This document shows, piece after piece, positions 1-6,090 of a stretch of 6,090 bases of DNA (within the stretch, counting starts at the first letter, position 1; each line of letters starts with the position of its first letter). The notes below the pieces were generated by a model that saw nothing but the letters and a program-made list of their open reading frames with translations, was not told where the DNA came from and did no database searches. Source of the stretch: Chitinophagaceae bacterium (GTDB taxonomy: Bacteria; Bacteroidota; Bacteroidia; Chitinophagales; Chitinophagaceae); NCBI GenBank assembly GCA_025455245.1, contig JALOMX010000138.1, positions 1 through 6,090 on the forward strand, in the 5' to 3' direction. Position numbers and translations under genes: made by a program.

Positions 1-481
1 GCTTTTGCTGCGCAGCCTTGAAACTCTCAAGCTTCGTATGACACAGCAGTCCAAAAATGCACGAAAGATTGCCGAATACTTGATTAGCCATCCTTTGGTT
101 GAAAAAGTATATTACCCGGGATTTTTCAGCGAAACAAACAACCCGGATCAGTACGAAATTTATCAACGTCAATGTGATGGATGTGGCGCTATGCTTAGCT
201 TCGACATTAAGGGAGGGGAAAAAGCGGCCTTTACTTTTTTAAACCACCTGAAACTGATGAAGCTTGCTGTAAGCCTTGGTGGTACAGAAAGTCTTGCTGA
301 ACATCCATATACCATGACGCATGCTGATGTACCTGATGCCGAAAAAGAAAGCCTTGGCCTTACGGAAAGTATGGTAAGGCTGTCTATAGGCGTAGAAAAT
401 TACAAAGACCTTATCTGGGATATTGAGCAATCCCTTGAAATGGTTGCAGCCAAACATAAAGAAATGACCTTGCTTTCATAA
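1..481 (+). CDS. Cys/Met metabolism PLP-dependent lyase, C-terminal part (cystathionine gamma-synthase / methionine gamma-lyase family)
   Basis: This is the 3' part of a gene cut by the left window edge; the frame starts at base 2 and about 159 residues are visible. Family members are about 400 residues, so the N-terminal domain and the PLP-binding lysine are missing. The visible part matches the C-terminal domain of the Cys/Met PLP enzymes. RSLETLKLRM, near the left edge, corresponds to the family's RGLxTLxxRM helix. SLGGTESLAEHPYTMTHA (272-325) is the conserved substrate-loop block. VRLSIGVEN (374-400) carries the arginine (codon 377-379) that in this family binds the substrate carboxylate. 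Enzymes of this fold catalyse alpha,gamma- or alpha,beta-elimination or replacement on cystathionine, homoserine esters, methionine or cysteine in the cytoplasm. The exact reaction cannot be decided from this half; methionine gamma-lyase and cystathionine gamma-synthase/lyase are all possible. The TTG at base 5 is not a real start. Confidence 0.93.
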   Translation, partial: LLLRSLETLKLRMTQQSKNARKIAEYLISHPLVEKVYYPGFFSETNNPDQYEIYQRQCDGCGAMLSFDIKGGEKAAFTFLNHLKLMKLAVSLGGTESLAEHPYTMTHADVPDAEKESLGLTESMVRLSIGVENYKDLIWDIEQSLEMVAAKHKEMTLLS

Positions 482-509
482 ACCTTTTTAAACATGACCT
501 GCTGAATGG

Positions 510-541
510 AGGATGCCCGATTTTTACCGGGCATCCTTTTT
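510..541 (+). terminator. Rho-independent terminator after the PLP lyase gene
   Basis: GGATGCCCG (511-519) and CGGGCATCC (528-536) form a perfect 9-bp GC-rich stem, extended by an A-T pair at 510/537, around an 8-base loop. Five T residues follow (537-541), then G and four more T. It lies 29 bp after the lyase stop codon. The T-run is only on the + strand side, so it ends the lyase transcript and isolates the kinase operon from upstream readthrough. Confidence 0.9.
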
Positions 542-617
542 GTTTTGAAATATCACGACTGGTCACATTTTTAACCCAAATCATCACAGCAGTCATCTTC
601 GGAACAAAGCAGCTCAT

Positions 618-625
618 TAATCTTG
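618..625 (+). promoter_or_regulatory. Weak candidate -7 element for the kinase/regulator operon
   Basis: TAATCTTG differs in one base from the Bacteroidota -7 consensus TAnnTTTG and sits 17 bp before the kinase start, after a strong terminator, where a promoter is needed. No clear TTTG -33 element is present about 20 bp upstream (only a TTCG at 598-601), so the call is tentative. Confidence 0.3.
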
Positions 626-642
626 CATCATAAATTCTGATT

Positions 643-2175
643 ATGAATATTCTTCCTGATGTAAAAAAACGCTTTTCCGATATTGAATTCTGGGGTCTTG
701 TTTCTTTTTTCAGCATAAGTGTACTGCTGTTTACCTGGCAGGGCCTTGGCGAAGGATTGCCTTCACCGGCCGCCGGGCAAGAAAGTTTGTTTGAAGAAGC
801 CGGTGTTCAGTATGGCTATTACAAGCATTATTACATACCCAATATTATCAGGTATATCACATGGTTTATATGTTTCATGTTTATGAACTTCAGACTGATA
901 ACAAACATTCAGGAGTTGGGAATGCGATATGGCACACTTGCCAAAATTCTGGGATGCTTTTTAATACTCCTGGGTATAAATATTGCTACAGATGTTTATC
1001 TGAAAGCATACCTGTGGGTTACCATGCAAAATGAGGACAAGGCCCTTTCTTTTATATTTCAATCAAATTTCATATTATCATTATGGCTGGTATTTGCATT
1101 TGCGGTTTATACGCTGATAAAATATGGAGGGTTATTAATCCTGTCCTACATTGAAACCAAGCCATCAAAACTTACATTTTTCAACAATACCCAAATCACC
1201 CTTTGGATAATGGTAGTGCTGATGGCACTTTTACTTGCCATATTTATTTCCCCTGTTTCTTTTCTTATCTGGATAGCGGTAATTCCTTCAATCATCATAT
1301 TCAGTAATCTTATTTACTTTAAGTTCATTCCGGCTTCTTTACATAAAAAAAGGCCGGCACTTAATTTAAGTATAATGGCCATACTTACAGGATCATTTGC
1401 ATGGTGCATGATTACAATTGTAATCATTCCGGCAAGTGGTGATGAAGGTGCCGGATATATTTCAGCTTTCTTAACCTCCTTTTTCCTGGTATTGGTAGCA
1501 ACTCCTTCCCTATGGTACTGGTATCATTATCAACAAAAAAGGAAAGACAACCTGCAGGCTCTTGAGCAGAAACTCGGACACTCCACGGCCCAGCTCGATC
1601 AATTGCGTACACAGATCAATCCTCATTTTCTCTTCAATGCTTTGAATACAGTCTATGGGCTTGCCATTACCGAAAATGCCCCGCAAACATCAGATGCCAT
1701 TGAGAAGATCAGCGAAATGATGCGCTTTATGCTGCGCGAAAATCAGGAAGCATTCATCCCGCTCGAAAAAGATCTTGACTATCTCAGGAATTATATTGCC
1801 ATTCAGCAAATGCGGCTGGGTGCTCAGTCACCAATCGAACTGGTAACAGAATTACCGGAAGATATCGCACCCACACTCACCATTGCACCTATGCTGATGA
1901 TACCCTTTGTTGAAAATGCATTTAAACATGGAATCAGTATGCAGGCACACTCGTTTATCCACCTACTTATCAGGGTTGAAGGTGAAAAACTAACGTTTAG
2001 TTTACACAACAGCACCCACGACCGCATTTGGCTGAATGACCCTGAGAAAAACAATCATGGCATCGGGTTGAGTAATGTTAAACAAAGGCTTAACCTGCTT
2101 TATCCCGACAAGCATCTATTATCAGTAAAAGAGGACGATAAGTCATACAAAGTTGAACTCACCATATTGTTGTAA
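643..2175 (+). CDS. LytS/YehU-type sensor histidine kinase with polytopic membrane domain
   Basis: A 510-residue membrane sensor kinase. The N-terminal 295 residues contain about eight hydrophobic segments (roughly 14-33, 64-86, 98-118, 139-168, 184-203, 204-228, 241-263, 270-293). Basic stretches such as KFIPASLHKKRP (227-238) fall on the predicted cytoplasmic side. A short linker helix (about 296-322) leads to the His_kinase domain of the LytS family: QINPHFLFN (324-332) with phospho-acceptor His328, the N-box PFVENAFKHG (421-430) with Asn425, and the G-box NHGIGLSNVKQRL (471-483). It should autophosphorylate and pass phosphate to the LytTR regulator encoded 13 bp downstream. The membrane region matches no sensor domain I recognise. 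It has one larger outer loop (about 35-63) and short ones elsewhere, so the stimulus may be sensed in the membrane or by a small ligand. ATG at 643 is the first start after the terminator and places the first membrane helix properly. Confidence 0.93.
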   Translation: MNILPDVKKRFSDIEFWGLVSFFSISVLLFTWQGLGEGLPSPAAGQESLFEEAGVQYGYYKHYYIPNIIRYITWFICFMFMNFRLITNIQELGMRYGTLAKILGCFLILLGINIATDVYLKAYLWVTMQNEDKALSFIFQSNFILSLWLVFAFAVYTLIKYGGLLILSYIETKPSKLTFFNNTQITLWIMVVLMALLLAIFISPVSFLIWIAVIPSIIIFSNLIYFKFIPASLHKKRPALNLSIMAILTGSFAWCMITIVIIPASGDEGAGYISAFLTSFFLVLVATPSLWYWYHYQQKRKDNLQALEQKLGHSTAQLDQLRTQINPHFLFNALNTVYGLAITENAPQTSDAIEKISEMMRFMLRENQEAFIPLEKDLDYLRNYIAIQQMRLGAQSPIELVTELPEDIAPTLTIAPMLMIPFVENAFKHGISMQAHSFIHLLIRVEGEKLTFSLHNSTHDRIWLNDPEKNNHGIGLSNVKQRLNLLYPDKHLLSVKEDDKSYKVELTILL

Positions 2176-2188
2176 CCTTGCAAAACCT

Positions 2189-2872
2189 ATGAAGGCAATT
2201 GCAATTGATGATGAACCATTGGCGCTCGGGATCATAAAAGCACATGCCCAAAAAGTGCCTTACCTTGAGTTGACCCATACATTTTCGAATGCCCTCGAGG
2301 CGCTTGCATGGTTACAGCAAAACGAAACGGATCTGTTATTTCTCGATATAAAAATGCCGGATGTTTCGGGCCTGGAATTTTACGGTAGCCTTCACCGAAA
2401 ACCCATGGTCATTTTTACAACGGCCTATGCCGAGCATGCGGTATCAGGCTTTGAGTTGGATGCGGTTGATTACCTGATGAAACCCATTTCCCTAACCCGC
2501 TTTTTAAAAGCATGTAATAAAGCGCTCGAACTGTTTAATTATCGTACCGTAGGAGATGTGAAAAATAACAACTACATCATTGTAAAATCAGGTGTAGAAC
2601 AAATAAAAATAAACTTTGATGAGATTCTCTACCTTGAAGCCACGGGTAACTATGTTAGCTTCATTATGAACAACCGGAAAATCCTTTCGAGAAGCACGTT
2701 TGCCGAAGCGCTTCAATTGCTGCCGGAGAGTTTATTTATGCGTATTCACCGATCCTATGTAGTAAACCTGAAAAAGATTGAAAAGGCCGACAAAACACAG
2801 GTCTTTATTCAAGGGCAAAGCCTGCCTTTAAGTGAAGCTTTTAATAAAGCCTTTTTCGACAGGTGGAAATAA
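2189..2872 (+). CDS. LytTR-family response regulator (receiver + LytTR DNA-binding domain)
   Basis: A 227-residue cytoplasmic transcription regulator, the usual size for this family. Residues 1-115 are a receiver domain: acidic pair Asp7-Asp8 in AIDDEP, phospho-acceptor Asp53 in FLDIKMP, Thr77/Thr78 in FTTAYAEHA, and Lys98 in DYLMKPI. Residues about 125-225 are a LytTR domain, shown by ILYLEATGNYVSFI (146-159) and FMRIHRSYVVNLKKI (183-197). The frame is open back to an ATG at 2153, but that start would overlap the kinase end and add 12 residues (ending NLAKP) ahead of the receiver's first strand. ATG 2189, giving MKAIAIDDEP, fits the family. The gene follows the kinase by 13 bp, so the two form an operon and presumably a cognate pair. 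LytTR proteins bind pairs of short direct repeats one or two DNA turns apart; a candidate lies just downstream at 2909-2951. Confidence 0.94.
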   Translation: MKAIAIDDEPLALGIIKAHAQKVPYLELTHTFSNALEALAWLQQNETDLLFLDIKMPDVSGLEFYGSLHRKPMVIFTTAYAEHAVSGFELDAVDYLMKPISLTRFLKACNKALELFNYRTVGDVKNNNYIIVKSGVEQIKINFDEILYLEATGNYVSFIMNNRKILSRSTFAEALQLLPESLFMRIHRSYVVNLKKIEKADKTQVFIQGQSLPLSEAFNKAFFDRWK

Positions 2873-2908
2873 AACCGAATAGTTCCCGGCGTCCACATCC
2901 AACAGGGT

Positions 2909-2951
2909 ATTCATCACATAATGATTACCATTCATCCCGTTAATGATTTGC
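2909..2951 (+). repeat. Imperfect tandem direct repeat, possible LytTR-binding site
   Basis: Two adjacent copies of a 21-22 bp unit occupy 2909-2929 and 2930-2951. Each begins with ATTCATC (2909-2915 and 2930-2936) and contains TAATGATT (2919-2926 and 2941-2948). The 8-mers are exactly 22 bp apart start to start, two helical turns. LytTR regulators are known to bind paired 9-bp direct repeats spaced by about 12-13 bp, which gives this same period. The second copy overlaps the proposed -33 element of the DUF4407 gene. That the neighbouring regulator binds here is an inference. Confidence 0.55.
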
Positions 2952-2975
2952 TAATCACTTTTGAGGGATAATTTG
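2947..2975 (+). promoter_or_regulatory. Candidate Bacteroidota-type promoter for the DUF4407 gene
   Basis: TTTG (2947-2950) and TAATTTG (2969-2975) resemble the Bacteroidota -33 TTTG and -7 TAnnTTTG elements. The -7 copy is one base short of consensus. Transcription would start near 2980, leaving a leader of about 18 bases before ATG 2998. The -33 element is the tail of the second tandem repeat copy, as expected for an activator that contacts polymerase directly. Confidence 0.45.
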
Positions 2976-2997
2976 CCCCTGATCTATTCGTTACTTT

Positions 2998-4230
2998 ATG
3001 TTGGCCATAATAAAGCCATTCCACCGTATGACAAATGAACCGAATACACCGCTTGGGGGACAACAAGCATATGAAGAAAGCAGTTTTGATAATTTCCTTT
3101 GGTGGCTTGCTACTGCTGAACCCGAAATTATCCGCGATTGCAAGGTTGACCGAAACAGGTACCGCATAACGGGGCTGATCGTGTTGGGTACATGGCTTTT
3201 TGCAACTTTGGCATGGGTCTATTTTTTCAGTACTACGGTCAACAACCCGATGACCTATGTTCCCATGGGTCTTTTTATGGGGTTTATCATTCTGGGTATT
3301 GATCGTGCTTTGATAAAGGGCATCAATAAATCGAACCGCAACAAACTTGGTCCGCTGGCATTAAGGGCCATACTGGCGCTTACCATTGGTCTGTTTATGG
3401 CGCAACCTGCCGTGCTTTACCTGTTTGATAAGGAGGTAAAAATGCAGGCAAGTATTGACAACGAAGGGCGAAAAATGAAAAAGCGTGCTCAGCTTGATTC
3501 GTTGTATGCCGGGCAAAAACTGACGCTGGAAAATGAAAAATCCGGTTTGCAAAAATCACTCGAAACAAAATATGCCGAAGTGGAAAAAGCGCGCGCCGCC
3601 TTTATTGCCGAAACCGATGGCAGCGGAGGTAGCGGGAAGGTGGGCATCAGCACCATTGCCCTTGCCAAAAAAACAGAATACACCAAACTGGAAGGTGATT
3701 ACATACAATTAAAAAATGAGACCACACCAAAAATGGATTCTTTGTCGGCTGCTATTGCCGGAATTGAAACGGCAAAAAAGCAACAGGAAGCACAATTTGC
3801 ATCACTGCTGAACGATGGCTTCCTGACCCGTATTGAAGCCCTGCAAAACCTCGTGGCAGCCAACGATGCCGTTGCTTTTCGTTACTACCTGATTGTTGCC
3901 ATACTGATGCTGATAGAACTGATGCCGGTCATTGTAAAAAGCATGCTTCCCAGCGGGCCTTACGAAGAAAACGTTCGGTTGATAGAAAACAGCGAGCGCG
4001 AAATGGCCAAACGAAATATTGACCGCACTGAAGGCTTAAAAGCTTACTTCAACGATGCCGCTATGCAGGCCGACCAAAAAGCTATTGATGCTTTCTTTGA
4101 CATAACCCATCAGCGCAGGGTGGAAAAAATGGAAGCCTTTGCCGAAAAATACAGTGGCGATAAATTCCAGAGTTTCGATGGGCTTTGGAAGAAGATAAAG
4201 AAAGAAGTACTGACAAGGCAGGAAGCATAG
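2998..4230 (+). CDS. DUF4407 family membrane protein with coiled-coil loop
   Basis: A 410-residue protein recognisable as DUF4407 by the N-terminal FLWWLATAEPEIIRDC (33-48), the GLFMGFIILGIDRALIKGI block (91-109), and the GSGGSGKVG loop (208-216). Hydrophobic segments lie at about 56-77, 86-101, 121-142 and 293-314. Between the third and fourth, residues about 145-290 are charged and rich in Lys, Glu, Ala and Gln, typical of a coiled coil, interrupted by the glycine-rich stretch. With both termini cytoplasmic, this coiled coil would lie outside the inner membrane. The C-terminal 95 residues are again charged and helical. No enzymatic motif is visible and the family function is not known to me. 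The start could also be ATG 3028 (MTNEPNTP), which drops ten residues; the promoter position slightly favours 2998 but does not decide it. The gene stands alone behind a candidate promoter and repeat, downstream of the LytTR regulator. Confidence 0.88.
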   Translation: MLAIIKPFHRMTNEPNTPLGGQQAYEESSFDNFLWWLATAEPEIIRDCKVDRNRYRITGLIVLGTWLFATLAWVYFFSTTVNNPMTYVPMGLFMGFIILGIDRALIKGINKSNRNKLGPLALRAILALTIGLFMAQPAVLYLFDKEVKMQASIDNEGRKMKKRAQLDSLYAGQKLTLENEKSGLQKSLETKYAEVEKARAAFIAETDGSGGSGKVGISTIALAKKTEYTKLEGDYIQLKNETTPKMDSLSAAIAGIETAKKQQEAQFASLLNDGFLTRIEALQNLVAANDAVAFRYYLIVAILMLIELMPVIVKSMLPSGPYEENVRLIENSEREMAKRNIDRTEGLKAYFNDAAMQADQKAIDAFFDITHQRRVEKMEAFAEKYSGDKFQSFDGLWKKIKKEVLTRQEA

Positions 4231-4316
4231 GGCTTTCTTTATAAATGGACATATATTGCTAATTGGCCAAATTTCTTCCCGAATTATACTTAATCATATA
4301 AATTGCACATATTCGA

Positions 4317-4335
4317 ATGCCCTGTTTTAAGGCAT
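4317..4335 (+). other. Short hairpin in the gap after the DUF4407 gene
   Basis: ATGCC (4317-4321) and GGCAT (4331-4335) can pair around a 9-base loop in the 167-bp AT-rich gap between the DUF4407 and epimerase genes. There is no T-run directly after it, so it is at best a weak terminator. The rest of the gap (4231-4397) has no small ORF or RNA gene that I can support. Confidence 0.25.
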
Positions 4336-4382
4336 ACTGGATTCTTTCTGCAATGTGGTCTTATCTTGCGCCCGGCTTTTTT

Positions 4383-4388
4383 AAAGGA
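4383..4388 (+). promoter_or_regulatory. Shine-Dalgarno-like site of the epimerase gene
   Basis: AAAGGA ends 9 bases before ATG 4398. It supports that start and is noticeable because the other starts in this window have no comparable purine box. Confidence 0.5.
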
Positions 4389-4397
4389 CATGATTAA

Positions 4398-5264
4398 ATG
4401 AGACCTGAAGATAAAAAAAAATTAAGTATTTTGGTTACGGGTATTTCCGGTTTTTTAGGCAATAAAGCAGCCAACATATTGTCCGGGTATTTTAAGGTAA
4501 AGGGGTTAGCCAGAGAGAAAGCAACCATTAATGGTATAGAGGTTTTTAGCTCCCTCAATTTAGAGGAAATATCTTTTAGTCCTGATGTTGTAGTAATGTG
4601 CCATGCAGCAGTTTCTTCAGGAAGAGATGTTCAGACAAATGAAAGGTTATTCCAATCAAATGTAGCCCTTACTGAAAATCTTTGCAAAAGGTTTCCTGAA
4701 GCTTTTCACATCTATATTTCTTCCGTTTCGGTTTACCCTATACAGGCAGAACCAATCACTGAAACGACCCCGGTCTCACCTGCTTCGTCTTATGCTGTTT
4801 CCAAATTATGGGGCGAGCGGGTTACTGCAGGTTCAAAGGATTATGCCATTATCAGGTTCCCTTCCTTGTATGGAATTGGGATGAAAGAAAATACCCTGAT
4901 TCCCAACTATGTAAATGCCGCACTGCAACAAAACGCTATTACAGTTTGGGGAGATGGAAGCAGGTTGCAGAATTATATACATGTTGAGGATGGGGTTGCT
5001 TATATCGGGCAAATAATCCTAAACCGTCAACACATTAGTAAAAAAATACTGTTAGGTACTTATCAGGGTGAATACTCCAATGCTCAGGTGGCAGGTATTA
5101 TTTCAGCTATTTCCGGTTGTCTCGTGAAATTTGAAAATGAAGACAACGCCCCTTCCTTTATATATAACAATGAGGAAACAGTAAAGGCACTTTCATTTAA
5201 ACCAAAAATAACCCTTGAAAAAGGAATTGAAGAATATATAGTATGGAAGAAAGAAAAATTTTAG
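4398..5264 (+). CDS. NAD-dependent epimerase/dehydratase (extended SDR), probable nucleotide-sugar enzyme
   Basis: A 288-residue cytoplasmic enzyme of the extended short-chain dehydrogenase/reductase type, slightly short for the family (usually 300-340). The Rossmann dinucleotide motif is ILVTGISGFLG (11-21, TGxxGxxG). The catalytic set is present: serines in YISSVSVYP (106-114) and Tyr132/Lys136 in SSYAVSKLWGE. RFPSLYGIGM (153-162) and VWGDGSRLQNYIHVEDGV (183-200) match the substrate-side motifs of UDP- or dTDP-sugar 4-epimerases and dehydratases. It should act on a nucleotide sugar, or a related polyol-type substrate, using bound NAD(P). The precise sugar cannot be told. Its last 22 bp overlap the start of the ATP-grasp gene, so the two are probably translationally coupled and share a pathway, most plausibly synthesis or modification of a surface glycan. 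Codons look more AT-rich than those of the DUF4407 gene. Confidence 0.9.
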   Translation: MRPEDKKKLSILVTGISGFLGNKAANILSGYFKVKGLAREKATINGIEVFSSLNLEEISFSPDVVVMCHAAVSSGRDVQTNERLFQSNVALTENLCKRFPEAFHIYISSVSVYPIQAEPITETTPVSPASSYAVSKLWGERVTAGSKDYAIIRFPSLYGIGMKENTLIPNYVNAALQQNAITVWGDGSRLQNYIHVEDGVAYIGQIILNRQHISKKILLGTYQGEYSNAQVAGIISAISGCLVKFENEDNAPSFIYNNEETVKALSFKPKITLEKGIEEYIVWKKEKF

Positions 5265-6090
5265 TAACAGGAATTGGAGGAAATGTTGGTCAGGGAATTA
5301 TAAGAAATATCCGTAATGCATTTCCCGATATTTATATTGTTGGTACGAATACCGTTGCATTTTCTGCAGGCAATTTTTTATGCAACCAAACCTACACCGT
5401 TCCATTTGCCTATCATGAAGATTATATTGATACCATAAATCAAATAATCAGCCGGGAAGGAATTCATCTGATCATTCCTTCTACCGATTATGAAGTTTAC
5501 CATTTAAGCAAAAATGCCGGCATACTAAAGGCGACTGTAGCTGCAAGCAGCGCTGATACCGCACAAATTTACCTTGATAAATACCTTTCCTTTTTACATC
5601 ATCAGGAGCATCATATTCCCTTTGCGCAATCATGGTTGCCGGAAAATTTTGATTATTCTGCCAAAGAGATCATCGCAAAACCAAGGGAAGGAAGGGGGTC
5701 AAGGGGAATCTTTTTAAATCCGGAAAACCTTAGTCAATTCGGAAAGGATTACATGATTCAGCCCCTTTACAAAGGCATAGAACTTACAACAGCAGCTTAT
5801 GTAAACAAGGCAGGCGACCTTCACGGCATTTTTACCATGGAACGCGAATTAAGCAGTGGTACTACGGTCAAGTCAAAAGTTGTTTTTGAATACGATCATC
5901 TCATTTTACCCATTATTGAAAAGATGATCATGCATGCCGAATTCAAAGGAAGTTTCAACCTTCAATCTATTCTTACACAAGAGGAAGGCATAATTCCTTT
6001 TGAAGTAAATTGCAGAATCTCCGGAACCAATTCCATCAGGCACAACCTTGGTTTTAAAGATGTAGTCTACACCGTTCAGGAATACCTCTT
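5243..6090 (+). CDS. ATP-grasp ligase, carbamoyl-phosphate-synthase-like / PylC-like, 3' end outside window
   Basis: An open frame runs from ATG 5243 to the right edge without a stop (282 codons visible); the C-terminus is missing. The start MEERKILVTGIGGNVGQGI forms the pre-ATP-grasp Rossmann-like domain seen in CarB-type and PylC-type proteins. ATP-grasp signatures follow in order: IIAKPREGRGSRGI (143-156) with the nucleotide-binding Lys146 and glycine-rich loop; MIQPLYKGIELTTAAYV (171-187) with Glu180; and FNLQSI (238-243) followed by PFEVNCRISGTNSIRH (252-267), where Glu254, Asn256 and Arg258 fit the Mg-ATP site. Such enzymes activate a carboxylate as acyl phosphate and join it to an amine or other nucleophile. 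The substrate is unknown. The gene overlaps the epimerase by 22 bp. Stand-alone proteins of this type occur in polysaccharide loci, so a role in decorating a sugar is plausible but inferred. A single-domain CarB paralogue of another role is the main alternative. Confidence 0.85.
   Translation, partial: MEERKILVTGIGGNVGQGIIRNIRNAFPDIYIVGTNTVAFSAGNFLCNQTYTVPFAYHEDYIDTINQIISREGIHLIIPSTDYEVYHLSKNAGILKATVAASSADTAQIYLDKYLSFLHHQEHHIPFAQSWLPENFDYSAKEIIAKPREGRGSRGIFLNPENLSQFGKDYMIQPLYKGIELTTAAYVNKAGDLHGIFTMERELSSGTTVKSKVVFEYDHLILPIIEKMIMHAEFKGSFNLQSILTQEEGIIPFEVNCRISGTNSIRHNLGFKDVVYTVQEYL

Noticed and set aside
5..481. TTG at base 5 as the real start of the lyase
   Set aside because: The frame is open to the window edge and the family needs about 240 more N-terminal residues including the PLP lysine, so the gene is cut by the window rather than truncated in the genome.
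239..716. Minus-strand open frames at 239-457 and 411-716
   Set aside because: Both lie opposite the lyase gene and its terminator, carry no recognisable motif, and the second crosses the strong terminator hairpin and the kinase start; they are frame shadows.
1424..2054. Minus-strand open frames inside the kinase gene (1424-1612, 1824-2054)
   Set aside because: They are antisense to conserved kinase sequence, short, and have no family features.
3361..3686. Minus-strand open frames inside the DUF4407 gene
   Set aside because: They are antisense to a convincing family member, with low-complexity translations that reflect the coding strand.
4263..4270. TTGGCCAA perfect palindrome in the gap before the epimerase gene
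   Set aside because: An 8-bp palindrome is expected by chance in a window of this size and it has no partner site or promoter element next to it.
4362..4368. TATCTTG as a -7 promoter element for the epimerase gene
   Set aside because: It does not match TAnnTTTG well in any register and no good -33 element is placed upstream, although a promoter somewhere in this gap is likely.

Overview
The window looks like chromosomal DNA of a member of the Bacteroidota. The evidence is a LytS-type sensor kinase followed directly by a LytTR response regulator, a DUF4407 membrane protein, promoter-like TTTG / TA-n-TTTG elements, mostly weak Shine-Dalgarno sequences, and a moderate to low GC content. The phylum is an inference from these traits; nothing in the window fixes a genus. 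All genes are on the + strand and coding density is high. The three gaps are each under 170 bp.

Layout: (1) Bases 1-481 hold the C-terminal part of a PLP-dependent Cys/Met-metabolism lyase (cystathionine gamma-synthase / methionine gamma-lyase family), cut by the window edge and closed by a strong intrinsic terminator at 510-541. (2) Bases 643-2872 hold a two-gene operon: a polytopic LytS-like histidine kinase, then, 13 bp later, a LytTR-type response regulator. (3) Bases 2998-4230 encode a DUF4407 protein with four membrane segments and a long coiled-coil loop, of unknown function. Its 125-bp upstream gap contains an imperfect tandem repeat with a 21-22 bp period that abuts a promoter-like element, which is the geometry used by LytTR regulators. 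(4) From 4398 a new unit begins: an extended-SDR nucleotide-sugar epimerase/dehydratase overlaps by 22 bp an ATP-grasp ligase that runs off the right edge. This unit looks like the start of a cell-surface glycan or sugar-modification locus.

How the parts may work together: the kinase and regulator should form one signalling pair. The most interesting inference is that the regulator binds the tandem repeat just downstream of its own gene and controls the DUF4407 gene, so that sensor, regulator and membrane effector form a local circuit. The epimerase and ATP-grasp genes are translationally linked and probably act on the same sugar or sugar-linked substrate. Nothing ties them to the signalling genes beyond adjacency. 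I saw no tRNA, rRNA, CRISPR array, insertion sequence or prophage gene.
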